This document shows positions 1-12,517 of a DNA stretch of 64,000 nucleotides, piece by piece (positions within the stretch are counted from its first letter, which is position 1; every line of letters starts with the position of its first letter). The stretch is taken from positions 432,030 through 496,029 of the forward strand of contig CAJNOI010000019.1 of assembly GCA_905250115.1 (NCBI GenBank), in the 5' to 3' direction. The position numbers and the translations under genes were made by a program. The stretch comes from Adineta steineri (lineage: Eukaryota > Rotifera > Eurotatoria > Adinetida > Adinetidae). The notes under the pieces were generated by a model. The model was not told where the DNA came from. It searched no databases and saw only the letters and a list, made by a program, of their open reading frames with translations.

Positions 1-138
1 TAGCACTTTTTGGTCGACTTTGATTTGATACATTTAAACAACAGAGTAAGATAGACATAAAACGACGTTTTCGAGTTGCACGATCTTAAAATAACAAATG
101 TATATATATACACATATAATCGATTTTCTATTTTTTGA

Positions 139-276
139 TTAAATACTTTTTGTTATTGGAGATGTTCCACTTGTAATAACAGTACCAGTTAATGGCACTG
201 ATTTATTGATATCATCATCTTTTGATACCTGAGTTATAATAGATGATAAATCCATATCTTTCGATGTTTTATTCAT
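139..276 (-). CDS. possible small protein, 45 aa
   Basis: A single-exon reading frame of 45 codons starts in an ATG with favourable context (ACAATGA) and ends in TAA. The product begins MNKTSKDMDLSSIITQVS and is rich in Ser, Thr, Asp and Ile, with no membrane segment or known motif. Codon use resembles the real genes nearby. It could be a small gene or the first exon of a gene whose 3' part lies outside the window. I do not recognise it, and chance is not excluded at this length. Confidence 0.3.
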   Translation of the reverse strand: MNKTSKDMDLSSIITQVSKDDDINKSVPLTGTVITSGTSPITKSI

Positions 277-1340
277 TGTTAAAAGAATATTTGAAAAAAA
301 TTTTGAAAATGAAGAAAAATGAAAAATTTAATAGAAGAAAATTGAACAATATATTGACACCGAGCTAGCCGTTGCTCGTCGGATGATCAAATAATATTTT
401 ACCAAACGACATGAGCTTCTAGAAAAATTATGATTGTAAGATAAATACCACTCTTGTCGTTGTCACAATCTATAAATAAGAATGAAATTTTAAGTAACCA
501 TCAATAACGAAAAGATAGAATTTCATCTTCTACATGTAGAGATATTACATCTATCGCCACTTCAATAGATGTATATACTATGTAATACCAGCCATTATTG
601 ATGTTCATAGGCCTTCCTTTTCTCCTATGTAATTAGTTTGACTGACATTGACGACCTCTATTTATCAAAATACTTTTAATATTCGAAAGAAATTCGATAT
701 GAAATATTTTCCTTTTCTAATTTTTCTTTAAAAAAATTTTACCTATCAAATATTTAACATTGTTAATTAATCAAATAATCAGATGATTACAAATGATGAA
801 TCATTTCAATCCAGTCTCTGTCTTCATTTTCTTCCAGGTCGTTTTTTTTTATTTGTTAGTATTGTACATTACCATAGATAATTTCAAGAATAAATTCTAT
901 TCAATCTTTTTTTTTTATATCAGTCTATATTTATTAATAGTATAATCTATAGTTTCGTGTATTTTTTTTTCCAATTGACAGTATTAAATATATAGAAATA
1001 GTGAATGTATCAATTATATAGTAAAATTTATTATCTGGACAAAATCTTTTCGTTTCATTTTTTGATTAGAGATCAAAGGTGAGTGAAATTGATTTGTATT
1101 GTGTATAATTTTTTTTTCTTGTCCTTTGTCTATATTTACACAAGTCTCCATCTATTCACCTGTTCTTTTTCGTTCATCGTCTGTCATTTATATGACAAGA
1201 GAGAACAAGAGAAAACGTACGAGATATGTTAAGGTGATTATTGATTAACATAATACTTCACATTGAGACTAAAAAGATTTTTTTTGTTGATAAGCGTATT
1301 AAAATTTATTATAGATTGATTTTGTCTATCATTATTAATA
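277..1340. other. intergenic, AT-rich
   Basis: About 1.06 kb between the possible small minus-strand ORF and the BTG gene. It has many T-runs and no open frame with coding character on either strand. It should contain the BTG promoter and 5' UTR. The bases just before the BTG start (ATTATTAATAATGAC) are typical AT-rich leader. Confidence 0.5.
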
Positions 1341-2831
1341 ATGACACATCCGAGAAAAGAACTAACAGTTGCATGTAGTTATCTATTACGATTAATGAAA
1401 GCACATGTTGAATTATCAACTGAACAAATCAATGTTTTTAAACGAACTTTTCATGATATATTATCAAAACGTTATATAGGCCATTGGTTTCCAGGTAAAT
1501 ATATTAAGTTACAAAAATTGACCGTTTTATTTTTTCTTTTTCTTCTAGCAACACCCAATCGTGGAAGTGCATATAGATGTCTACAAACTAAATATTGGAA
1601 AGATCCAGTTCTTAAATCAATCGCTGATCGTTCTTGTATACCACTTCATCGATATCTACCAATCATATTCACTATGTGGATTGGTAAAAAAATCTTTTCT
1701 TCTTTTTTTTATTATTAAATTATAAAACAGAAGAGAACTAGATATCACATTGATTTATATGAAGGAATACTTAATAATCAAAGATAGACAGATGAGATAG
1801 TCTTTTTGTTTGATTATGTAACAGTATGATTATACTATTAAACACAATGGTTATAAATCATTCAATTCTACTGTTATTATGTGTCTTTCTCAGTAAAGTA
1901 CATTGTTGATAATCATCACGTTATCTTCGCTAATTTCTTACAGAATCTTTTTAATACAAAGACATTTAATTGAATATAAATCTTGAAATTGTGCACTCTG
2001 ATACAAAGTCTATATTTGTATTTATTTTTACTAAATAATTAATCTTTTAACGGATAACTTTTGAATGGAACAGTGTGAAGCGCAGGAAGGGGGTAGTAGG
2101 AGGGAATAGAATATATCCCACCGCTTGTAAAAGGTTAAAAACAAACTTAATCTTTTTTTGTATCTAACATGTAATAGATATTAAGACAACAGACAGCTGT
2201 TTTGCTTTCCATTATTAAATATAATTACTGAATGAGCCACTCTTATCGCTATGTTTAACAAGATGGAAGAAAATATATTACATAATATTCAATTCATTTA
2301 TCGTACACATCCTATTCTTCCGACAGTTTATAGGATATAAGACAAATTATCTATCTGAGAATATTTTCGGACATCTTTTATAAATTTTATAATGTATTTC
2401 TAGATCCAGGTGAAGTTGCCGTTTGCTTTGGTGATGATGGTACATGGTGTCCATTATACAAACAAGATATGGATGATGATGAAATACATCAGGAATATAG
2501 TGATGGAGAAGAAACAGTTTCATGTTTTGCATCTGATGATGATTTATCAAATTTAACACAAAATATTAAAACATTAAATATTGAGAATAAACATATTCCA
2601 ATCAATACTTTAACAACAGATAATCGTTTAGTGTCTTCATTAGAAAATAGTAGTTGTACATCAAGTCCACTATTAAATTCAATGACAACAAATACACAGT
2701 TTCATAGTATGAATGATTATAATTATTCAAGATCAAATGATTGGAATGTTCCACAAAACAATTTCTGGTGCCAACAACAACAACAACCATTAACAATGTC
2801 AGATGGATTTTATCAAGAAGGAAATTTTTAA
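1341..2831 (+). CDS. BTG/Tob family anti-proliferative protein
   Basis: Three exons: 1341-1494, 1549-1683 and 2404-2831, giving 238 residues. Residues 1 to about 115 form the BTG (APRO) domain. Box A reads HWFPATPNRGSAYRCLQ across the first intron. Box B (MWIDPGEVAVCFGDDGTWCP) spans the second junction. Family members bind the CAF1/POP2 (CNOT7/8) deadenylase and restrain proliferation by promoting mRNA decay. The C-terminal half is Ser/Asn/Gln-rich with a short poly-Gln (WCQQQQQ) and I see no clear PAM2 motif, which argues for the BTG1/2 side rather than Tob, though class is uncertain. The second intron (720 bases) is long for this locus. Confidence 0.9.
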
Positions 2832-3804
2832 GAACAAAAAATGCTAGATTACTGTACAAATTATGTGTGTTCGTGTGTGTGTGCAATGGTATTCTATCTT
2901 TCTATATTTGTCATATTTATTCTTACAAGTGTCCATGAATTCATCAGATCTGAAGAAATAGTCCTTTTTTTTATATTGTATGATTGTTGTATTTATTCAT
3001 CTATATTCTTTTTCTGTACAAAAAAGTAAACGAAATCACAAGAATGTTGTATATATAAATATAATGACGATTTGTTGTATGATAAAAATAACGATTTTGC
3101 TCAATTATTTATTTCAAAAATTATGATTATGAGATGATCGGAAATATTCTCTTTCTCGTAGAGAAGAGTCCAGTAATCATAAATTGTTTGCTTGTATGTC
3201 CGCAGGGTCAAAAAAACATTGAAAATCAACTTTCACGAAAAGACATTTCTAGAGGTTTTTCGAATCTCATGTCTGTTGGGTGACGATGGTGAGGTGTGGG
3301 TGAAAGGTCAAAAAAATACCGAAAATCAATTTTCTACGGTTTTCATTGTTTTTTTCAGTAAATGTGAAGAAAATGCATTTCTACGAGAAAGAGCTAAGCG
3401 GGTCCTCGGAGGAGCGTTACTTGTTAATTTTTGATTAGAAAAAAAAATATGTCAAAACACGATAATTTCATAAAAACAAAAATAAATCACTCGTTTATTA
3501 TTAAAAATATAAGTGCAATTTTTGACAAGTTAATATTATAATTCACTCTTTTTTTTGTCAAATGACAATGACAATAGATAAGAAAAATTTATCACGAAAT
3601 AAACAACTAATCGTATTGGCTAATTATAAACACGAATGAAAGTCATTGGAAATACAATTGTCGATGGAGGAGGAAGAAGACAAGGCTGTCATTTTATTAC
3701 TTTATTGAAATGTATAACTTTATAAAAAGAAGGAATTTATATAGGAAATAATTTTTTTAGATTATTGAACTTAATTTGTTTATTAATTAATTATATAAAT
3801 AATA
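2832..3804. other. intergenic with small direct and inverted repeats
   Basis: About 970 bases between the BTG and DAP1-like genes. The first part is the BTG 3' UTR. At 3207-3340 two copies of a roughly 30-base segment (GGTCAAAAAAA...GAAAATCAA) lie about 100 bases apart, flanked by an inverted pair (CTCTTTCTCGTAGA near 3150, CTACGAGAAAGAG near 3380). The 80-codon open frame at 3192-3434 lies inside this repeat and is not a credible gene. Confidence 0.45.
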
Positions 3805-4389
3805 ATGTCGGATCAAGCATCATCAACAGATACATCGGAACTTAAAGCTGGACATGCTCCTGCTTGTAAGAATTATTTAAGATTAAGAAAATAATCTATT
3901 TCGTTTATTTTTTTTTTCTTAATAGTAAAAGTTGGTGGTATGCGAGTTGGTGCAGGTCGTCCTCGGCAAACATCACAAGGTGATGATAAGGATAAAAATG
4001 TTAATAACGAAGAAACAACTGGAGATAGTACAAACGCTCGTAATAAAGAAAAATCAGCTGGAAATGATGAAGAAGTTGAGGATGAACAAGGGTAAGGGTT
4101 AATACAAAGTTTATTTCTAATTTATTCATTTGTTTTTGTTTTTCTAGAACAGTATCAAATCGTGTCGCTGGTCAAATGGTATCTGGAACTTTTGTTCCTG
4201 TATGTTATTAATTATTCTCAAATTTCAATTCTATTTTCGTTTTCTTTATATAAATAGGTTGAAAAAGCTTTTCCAACTGAAGCAGTTAAACATATTCATG
4301 ACAAACCTGGTACCCATGCTAAACATGACTTTCATAATCATGCAAAACATGATGAACAACGTCATATAAATCAACCACGAAAACAATGA
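3805..4389 (+). CDS. death-associated protein 1 (DAP1)-like protein
   Basis: Four exons: 3805-3865, 3926-4091, 4148-4199, 4258-4389, giving 136 residues with consistent phases. The N-terminus (ELKAGHAPALKVGGMRV) matches the conserved KAGHPPAVKAGGMRI core of vertebrate DAP1. A second conserved block (FVPVEKAFPTEAVKHIHDKPG) and a His-rich basic tail ending INQPRKQ also match. DAP1 is a small, disordered TORC1 substrate that restrains autophagy, and DAP1b-type proteins are known in dormant egg ribosomes. The middle is an acidic Asn/Asp/Lys-rich insert, longer than in vertebrates. An ATGA tetranucleotide run follows the stop. Confidence 0.85.
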
Positions 4390-4600
4390 ATGAATGAATG
4401 AATGAAAAAAAATACACACTACAACTCAGATATTAAATTTCCTTTTACATTTTATTGTATGCTTTATGTCATATAAACGTATTGTGTTGGGTTTGGGTTT
4501 ATTTGTTTGATTTTGTAGTTATTAGAAACACTTAAAAAAAATATTCCAGCATTTTATCCTTTGATTTTGTTTTCTTTGAAGATTAATAGAAAAATAAAAG

Positions 4601-7143
4601 ATGAACGACGATGGTGAATTACCTTCTATATTCAATAATACTCAAACAACAGATAATCCACCATTATTTACTTGTTCACTTAAATTAGACAAACATGATT
4701 ATGAAAAAAAAGTAAGTTTCTTTTTTCTTCTTCTTGTTACTGTAATCAAATAGAATAACTGACGTCACAATTATATACATGTAATCTTGACAGATAGAGA
4801 ATATATAAAAATTTGTTGTTCTTTTATGTTATTTGAGAAACCTTGAGATTTTTTTTTTGTTTGAAAAAATTCATTTGACCTTTACAATTATGTATCGAAG
4901 AAAAAGGATGTAAATATTATAAATTCTTTTCTTCAACGGAATTATAGTAAATATTTATTTTTATTTAGATGCAATTAGAACGAACATTTCGTCAATTTAT
5001 TGAGGAAGTACGTTTAAAACGAGCTAATCTTCCACCAGAAGTACAAACAGAAATAATATCAAAATCTGCTCCACTAGAATATTATGATAATTATTTTATT
5101 GATCGAAATGGTGATGAATTATCATCAATTAATGTTGGTGCACTTCAACAAGGTTGGCTTATACCGGATTATGAACAAGTCTATCGTATAGCATTACCTG
5201 ATAGTGAACAACATGCATCATTACAACGAGCACGTCGGCCTAAACCATCATGTTTTAATTGTGGAGCACAAGATCATGGTGTTCAAGGATGTCCAATGAA
5301 ATTAGATAGTGAAAGAATACGTCGTAGTCGAGAACAATATCAAGAACAAATGGCGGATGCATTTGGTTATAATGATTTATCACAAATAAATAGTGGATAT
5401 GGAAATAGTAATGAACCAGCAAGTCGATATCATGAAGATTCGTATCAATCAAGCTTAAATGATCAAGTTATTATTGAAGAACGTTTTCGACGATTTGCAC
5501 CTGGTTGTGTTGGTTATGAATTACGACAAGCATTAGGTTTACGAGATAATCAAATACCAATGTATATTTATAATATGCGTCGTTGTGGTTATCCACCTGG
5601 ATGGTTACGTGAAGCACGTGTTAAAAAATCTGGTTTACAAGTATTTCATGATAATGAAGAAGGTAGAAAAAGATATTTTTGTATAAACAAATAAATTATT
5701 TTATTATTGTTTTAGGTGAAATAATTGAAACGAAAAAATCTGAACCAATTGATCCAACTGGACAGGATAATGTTTTTCCTGGTGCATTATTAGAAGATAA
5801 TGTACAAACACAAGCTGATTTAAATGTTGAAGATAGTTATGAATATGATTTTGATAAAGTTGTTTCTTATCCAGGTTTTAATGTTCAATTACCAGATGGA
5901 TTTATTGATGAATCTTATACATGTCCAACTTTACCAGCATTTGATAAACAACAAAGTAAAGAAAATCTTATTGAAGAAATGTATCTTTTAAAAAAACCTT
6001 CACTTAAACGTAAATCAACACTTGAAACATATAAACCAACACCAATTGAAGAACTTAATACACCTAAACAAGCAAAAGTATCATCTCTTACAAATGAATC
6101 TAATTCATCATCAATAATAAATGAAAATGTACAATCATCAGCAAATTATGAGCAAAAAAGTCTTGGACAAATTTCTGGTACACCTTTATGGATGTTTAGT
6201 AATGCTCCAAAATTAAATGTAACACAACAATTACCAAGTCGAAATCAATTTCAACAAGGCATTTGTGATCATTTACCATTCGAAAATTTACCTTCATATC
6301 AAACAGAAAAAGTTGGACGTATTGTAAGTTTAACAAAACTTTTCTTTATTTTCAAGATAGAGAAGATATTGAGATTTAGATTTCAATTTAACTAGAAAGA
6401 ATTTCATCTAGTTAAATATTATTGATAGCAAATAGATAATATATTAGATACATTTAAAATTATGATAAGCATTTATTAACAGAATAGTGAAGGATTATTT
6501 ACATATTATGTTATAAAGTGTTTGATTTATTGAATAGAAAACTGATGACAAAAACTTGAGGGTGTGGATGTTGGTATTTGTGTGGGCATGAGTGCAGATG
6601 CGCTGAAAGAGAGTGGATATCAATAAGGTCGAGAATGTGGAGATAAGGTGGAACTTATATGAAAACACCAACCCACAGTCAAGCTCACGCCCACCCACAC
6701 GAACTCACAACCAAAGCCGCACCCACCCGCCCACAGTCACGCCCAAGCCCACCTACACGAACCCACAACCAAAGCCGCGCCCATCCACCCACAGGCACGC
6801 CCACACGAGCCCACAGCCATACCCACCTTCAAGATCAAAGTAGGATTTACCAATTCACATAGCATCAAATATCTGGAGAATTCTTCAAGCTATTCTTATA
6901 GCCTAAAGTGCATTTTGATTCGAGATTCGGATATTTCCAAATTGTGATTCATTTTATTTTTCAGATTTTGCATGATATAATATTTAAATAATTTAATATT
7001 TGCTTTTTTAGTTTGATTTGCTCAAAGATGTACAAAAGCGACTTGAAAGTCTTAATAATGATCCATCATCTGTATCGAAAGCAGACGATTCGAAAAATGA
7101 TAATAATATGCAAATGTCTCCAGAACATACACCTGAATCTTAG
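4601..7143 (+). CDS. ZCCHC8: zinc finger CCHC protein 8, NEXT complex scaffold
   Basis: Four exons: 4601-4711, 4969-5662, 5716-6323, 7012-7143, giving 514 residues. A single zinc knuckle (CFNCGAQDHGVQGC, about residue 132) is followed by a PSP (proline-rich in spliceosome-associated) domain, about residues 205-255, reading RFAPGCVGYELRQALG and ending GYPPGWLREA. This order is diagnostic of ZCCHC8, which joins MTR4 and RBM7 in the nuclear exosome targeting complex. The C-terminal part is acidic and Ser/Thr-rich, then ends in a short helix-like exon (FDLLKDVQKRLESL), the position of the MTR4-stimulating tail in the human protein. The last intron (688 bases) carries a C-rich tandem repeat. Confidence 0.9.
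6655..6835 (+). repeat. C-rich tandem repeat with telomere-like CCCACA units
   Basis: Inside the last ZCCHC8 intron lie about three imperfect copies of a unit near 58 bases built from CCCACA, CCCAC and CACGA words, with AACCAAAGCCGC closing two copies. CCCACA is the complement of TGTGGG, the telomere repeat reported for bdelloid rotifers. The stretch just upstream (about 6555-6615) is G-rich on the same strand (GGGTGTGGATG, TGTGTGGGCATG), so the region could partly fold back. The open frames across it are repeat by-products. Confidence 0.7.
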
Positions 7144-7350
7144 AAAAAAAATAAAAAGAAGAAAAGAAAAATTTCATTTGTATATACAAATATATTATCT
7201 CTGTATGTTGTATTTGGTATCATGCTCGTATTCCTTATTTTTTCATGTCTTGAAATTCTCAACGAGTAGAGACTAATTCAATTGTTTTTCTTGGTTTTTT
7301 TTCTTTTCTTTCTCTTTCAGATATTCTTTGTTTAATAATAAAAAAAAATA

Positions 7351-10300
7351 ATGACTGATAAAGTGCAAACGGTTACTCAAAATAATATGAATTCATCATT
7401 GCTTACACAAGACTTGGCAAAAATTATTAAACGTTATAAAAAATATTCTTTATATATAAAACGATTATTGGAAGAAACTGATAAATCTTACAGTGAAATA
7501 ATTGATAGACATATTCTTACGCCTGGTGTGTAAGATTTTATTTTAACAAATAAATATACAATTCTATTCTTTATCTTTCTCATAGACAAATGCTCTAGTA
7601 TTAAAATATCAAAATCTGATCGTCAATATATTAATTCTTTACCATCATTACCACTAGGGTTAATTGTTTGTTCACAAACATATTATGGAAAAGCACGATT
7701 TGTTAATGAATTTTTAAATGAATCTTTATTGCCCGAATCATCGATTGTTAATAAAACTGATGTTGTTCGTATGATTCGAATTATGGTAAATCTTTTTTTT
7801 CAATTTGCATAAATCATTTTCACAATTTACCAAAGCTCTTAAATTTATCTACAATACTTGATTAACTGAGATTATCTGTCTGAGTATATAAATAAATACT
7901 AGATTATTCAAAAGGATATACACGAGATTATTGTAAGACATTTTCTTTTCTGTTTTTGAGTGAGGTACGTACTTTCCTATAGTAATGCTTAATACTGCGT
8001 TAATCAAAAGGTAAGAAATTTGAAAAAAATGATAATTTATAGATCTCTTTACTAATGGATAATAAATCGAGTGTATCATACCTATTACTTTAGTATAGTT
8101 ATAACTCATTACAAGCAATTTATCATTTTTTATATAAGATAGGGTAGTTTGAAGTTCCATCAAACATTTTTTTTCTCTAAAGAATAGTTGGACTTTGTAC
8201 ATTGTACTTCTTGAAGAGAATCATACGTTCTATAGTTACGTATCTTTAACGATCAATACTAATCTCATTCACTAATGAAAAACTGAAAGTTCAGTATTAG
8301 TCATTAACCTTTCTTTTATCTGACATCATCAATCATTTTTTTCTCTATTATATATAACAAAACTCAAGTCAAGAATTTTTTTTGTATAAGATGAAAAATC
8401 ACTGTCAACATTATTTTTAATGAATATATTAATTCACTTCATTTTTCAAAAATCCATAAAAGTACAGAGAGAAAAGAAAATGCATAGATTCAATTTACAA
8501 TAATATATTACGTATTAGAATAATTTTTCTTTGTATTTTAGCATCATTCAACACCTAGTGCTAGTTTAAATATATCCGGTTCATTTGAACTTCTTGAAAC
8601 AGATTATGATCAACGATCACTATCATGGTCAAATGCTCCGCGTGATTATATAATTGTCAAGGATGAAAAAAAATCTACTCTTTCTTCTGATGAACATGAT
8701 CACGAAGAAACGGCATTATTAGAAATACGAAAACCATTAGAATTTCTTGGTAATAATTTACAAATTTTAATAACACCAACTAATCAAAAGTTACATGTTA
8801 AACAAATCATTTCACAAATAACAGAAAATATCATACCAATTTTTATTTATATTATTGATCAAGGAAAATTATTCGATCATGATATAGTAGAATTGGAACT
8901 ATTTCATAGTATTGCACCCGATCAACCAATATTATTTATTCGTATTGATCAAGATAGTTCGTAAGAAGAATAAGCAAAAAAATAATTCATTTGAAAATTA
9001 TAATTTTAGAACAAAAGAACCAACTTCAAATATTGGTGAAACACCATGTGTTCAAGTATTTCGGTAGAAGCTTCCTTTTTTATTTTAATATTTATCAAAC
9101 TATTATCTATTAGACAATTATGTGATCTTGGTTTTCTTTCATTATTAACCACGGAAAATTGTGAACAAACACCTGAAGTAAATTTATCAAAATTTCAAAG
9201 TGATATGATTGATAATGGTTTCAATAATTTTCCATTATTTTTAAATTATATTAAAAAACATTTAAATCGATTAACTATTCGAGCAGGTAGAAAAAAAAAC
9301 ACTTCTGAAATATTTTAATCTCTTTCTATTACAGTTAGTATTATACAACGATCACACGAACTTTGTCTAGATCTTTTCAATGATAGTGCTTTTGATATGG
9401 CACGGTAAAATAAGCTACAAATGTTTTTTTTATAAATATTTTTTCTTTTCTATAGAGATATACTTATTACACCTAAACGAATAAGTTATGCACATGAAAA
9501 AGAAAGAGAGTTATATGATTCATTAATTGCTTTAACAAATTCTAAACAAAATGAAATTCAAAAATTAATTTTACAAGCTGTTAATGATAGTCAAGAAAGA
9601 TTAACTGATCAAGCTTGTTCATTAGAAATTCCAGGTATGTAAGAAAATGAAAACTTTCGATAGTTCTTCCTCAAGCGACGACAATCAATAAATACATATG
9701 CTGCCGATGAGAGACATACCATTTTTCTAAAAGGTTTATATAACACTCTTACGAGGGAACTACCCGAGGCATCAAGAAGCTTTTGAGCTGAAATTTGCCC
9801 ACAAGTAGGGGATACATAGACTAGAAAAAGCCTAAAAGGGTATGTACCCAAGTCGATGTTTGCCTGAGATATCGACTATTTAATGTATTTGTTCTTTAGG
9901 GCCCTATCTGTGCGGTATATTCATGTGAAACCTAATATCCATAAGAACGCGTCTCTATGCTAACATATTTGTATCTCGGAGATAGTCTTTGAGAAACTTC
10001 TGAAACTTTGTAAGCAAACTTGTCTGATTGAGGTCTTAGTGTGGATAAAGTTTCGGGTTTAAACTCGAAACTTTGATTTTACCGCACAGATGGGACCCTA
10101 AAGAACAAATACATTAAATAGTCGATATCTCAGGCAAACATCAACTTGGGCACATACCCTTTTAGGATTTTTCTAGTCTATGTATCCCCTACTTGTGGGT
10201 GAAATTTCACCTCAAAAGCTTCTTGGTACCTCGGGTTGTTCCCTCGTTAGAACAAAAGTTAGAGAAATATTCCGATCGAAAAATACCCATCCGCCTTTTA

Positions 10301-12365
10301 TTTTAAAATGGGTAGTTAGCAATTGATGTATGATGTTAATTTTTTTCTACGTTATTTTATACCGCAAGATAAATAGAATAAAGCACGGTAGTCTCATATT
10401 TCAGTTGATATAAAAATAAATATACGTGCGTTTGTTATGCAAAAGATTAGCTATTGTATTTCTTTTTTTGATGGAGTAATTATGCGAAAATTTAGATTTT
10501 AAGAAATCGTATTTCTATTTTTGTTTTGTTTATTATTATTATTATATAGGAATTGAATTAACTGATCAATTAACAGTTAAAACAGCACGAGATTTAAAAA
10601 AATGTACAAGTGTTATACAAGAATTTATACTTGTTCGATTAAATAAAGCAATAGCTGATAAATTATCATCATCAGTTAATATTTTACATCAAGATTATGT
10701 TGGAACATTAACACGTTGTTTAAAAAATTTAGAAAATAAAGAAGATGATGAAACAAATGTATCAGCAAGTAAAGCATTACATGAAGTATATTATAATAAA
10801 TAAATTTATTAAAATTCTTAATTCTGATCTGTTTCATTTTAGATTATTCAATCAGCTTATCAAGTTAATATAACTTTACAAACGAATTCAAATTTATTTA
10901 AATTATTAATTGATCGAATGAAAGAAGTTAGTTTTTCTTCTATTTTTTAATATCTAAATTTGAATTTTTTTGTTTTTAGCTCTTTCGAACATTTAGTTGG
11001 AGTAATTGCCCACGTATTGATCCTGAATTTAAGCGTTCAATTGCATCGAATATGTTAAATAATCTTAGTGAAGCCAAGTAAAACATTGTTTTTTTTTCTT
11101 AAGTTTTTTATTTCGATTCAATTCTTTTTAAAGATTAGCGAAAAGTGTTTGTACTCAATTAAATGATCGTATACGTATGTCGCATTATAATTTTGAAAGT
11201 TTACTTAAACAATTAGAACATCGACATTCTGATCGTTTAAAATCAACGGAAGACAAACAACAACGTGTACGAAAAGATTTTACACCTAAAATAGCTCGAC
11301 ATTTACTTGAAAGTACATCATTAAAAGATCTTATTCAATATGATTTACCAAAACAAGGACGTGAAGTTGGACGTGGACAATATGGAGTTGTTTATGAATG
11401 TGAAAGTTGGGCTAATCAACGTTCATGTGTTTTAAAATCTGTTATACCACCTGATGATCGACATTGGAATGATCTTGCTTTAGAATTTCATTATTTAAGG
11501 TTGATTTTTTTTCTTTTAATTTTTTCTATTTTTAAATAATTTCTATTTTTAAAGACGAATTCCTGATCATCCAAGAGTAGTTAAATTAATTGGATCAGTT
11601 ATTGACTATTCATATCCTGATCATACACCAGTCTTATTAATTATGGAAAGACTTTCACGAGATTTACATATTGCTTTAAAAAATAAACTTCCATTTCAAA
11701 TAAGGTATTGATATATTATTCTACTAATAAATAAAAGAAAAAATATGTTATTTTTAGAATTCGGATAGCACTAGATGTTGTGGAAGGTTTACGGTATTTA
11801 CATGGATTAGGATTGGTTCATCGGGATATAAAATTGAAAAATGTTTTGGTAAGATATTTATGATTAGAAGCAAGATGAATATTAAGTAGAGAGTGGAGAT
11901 GTGCGGGATTAAGTTTTTCTAGTTTCGGTAGCCTAATCTGATTTGATGTATTCTGTTTTTTAGTTAGACGAAGCAAATCATGCACGTATTACTGATCTTG
12001 GATTTTGTAAACCTGAAGTAATGATGAGTGGCTCTCTAGTTGGCACACCCATTCATATGGCGCCCGATTTATTTACATCGAAATATGATCATACAGTTGA
12101 TGTTTATGCATTTGGTATATTATTTTGGTATATATGTTCAAATGGTGTAAAATTACCGAATAATTTTGATGTTTGTACATCGAAAGATGTTCTCTGGTCG
12201 AAAGTAAAACAAGGTCTACGACCGGAACGTTTAAGTGTATTTACAGATGAATGTTGGGAAATAATGACAAAATGTTGGGATACTCAACCGTCAAATCGAC
12301 CTTATCTAGGTGAAGTTCAAGAAAAACTTGAACAAATTTTTAGTAAAGAAATTATCAATGTTTAA
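7351..12365 (+). CDS. DSTYK: dual serine/threonine and tyrosine protein kinase (DSTYK)
   Basis: Fourteen exons: 7351-7525, 7586-7785, 8542-8960, 9010-9063, 9114-9286, 9335-9404, 9456-9634, 10550-10785, 10843-10926, 10980-11077, 11134-11499, 11555-11704, 11758-11848, 11964-12365. All phases agree, giving 898 residues (human about 929). The N-terminal two thirds is the family's long regulatory region, including [20 protein letters not shown]. The kinase domain starts about residue 632: [10 protein letters not shown] loop, catalytic HRDIKLKN near 755, DLGFCKP near 775, then [11 protein letters not shown] and [17 protein letters not shown] in place of DFG is normal for DSTYK. Vertebrate DSTYK acts in FGF/ERK signalling and cell death. 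Intron 7 (9635-10549) holds a large fold-back element. Confidence 0.93.
9745..10250. mobile_element. fold-back (long inverted repeat) element in DSTYK intron
   Basis: Two imperfect inverted arms of roughly 170 bases (about 9748-9920 and 10080-10250) are separated by about 160 bases. The left arm runs from ACGAGGGAACTACCCGAGG to GGGCCCTATCTGTGCGGTA. The right arm returns from TACCGCACAGATGGGACCC to CCTCGGGTTGTTCCCTCGT. The arms carry the word GCTGAAATTTGCCCACA, shared with the element near 51.2 kb. No coding capacity or clear target duplication is seen. This is a non-autonomous fold-back or MITE-like element; its superfamily is unknown. Confidence 0.75.
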
Positions 12366-12517
12366 TTTTTTTTATAATTGTCAAATTGTTTTTTTATTTT
12401 TTATATGATTAAGCTATTTTTTTACAGATTCAATTTTTTTTATAAAGATTTATTTTCATATATATTAAAGTGCAATATATACATACATATTTATATATTT
12501 TGTTAATTTTTAGTATA

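Noticed and set aside
3192-3434. 80-codon open frame on the + strand
   Set aside because: It lies across a block of direct and inverted repeats, has no splice or family support, and its codon use differs from the real genes.
6613-6862. Two overlapping open frames rich in Pro, Thr and His
   Set aside because: Both are translations of the CCCAC tandem repeat inside the ZCCHC8 intron.
11990-12010. DLG instead of DFG in the DSTYK kinase domain as a sign of a dead kinase
   Set aside because: DLG is the normal motif in vertebrate DSTYK, and the catalytic HRD and ATP-binding residues are present.
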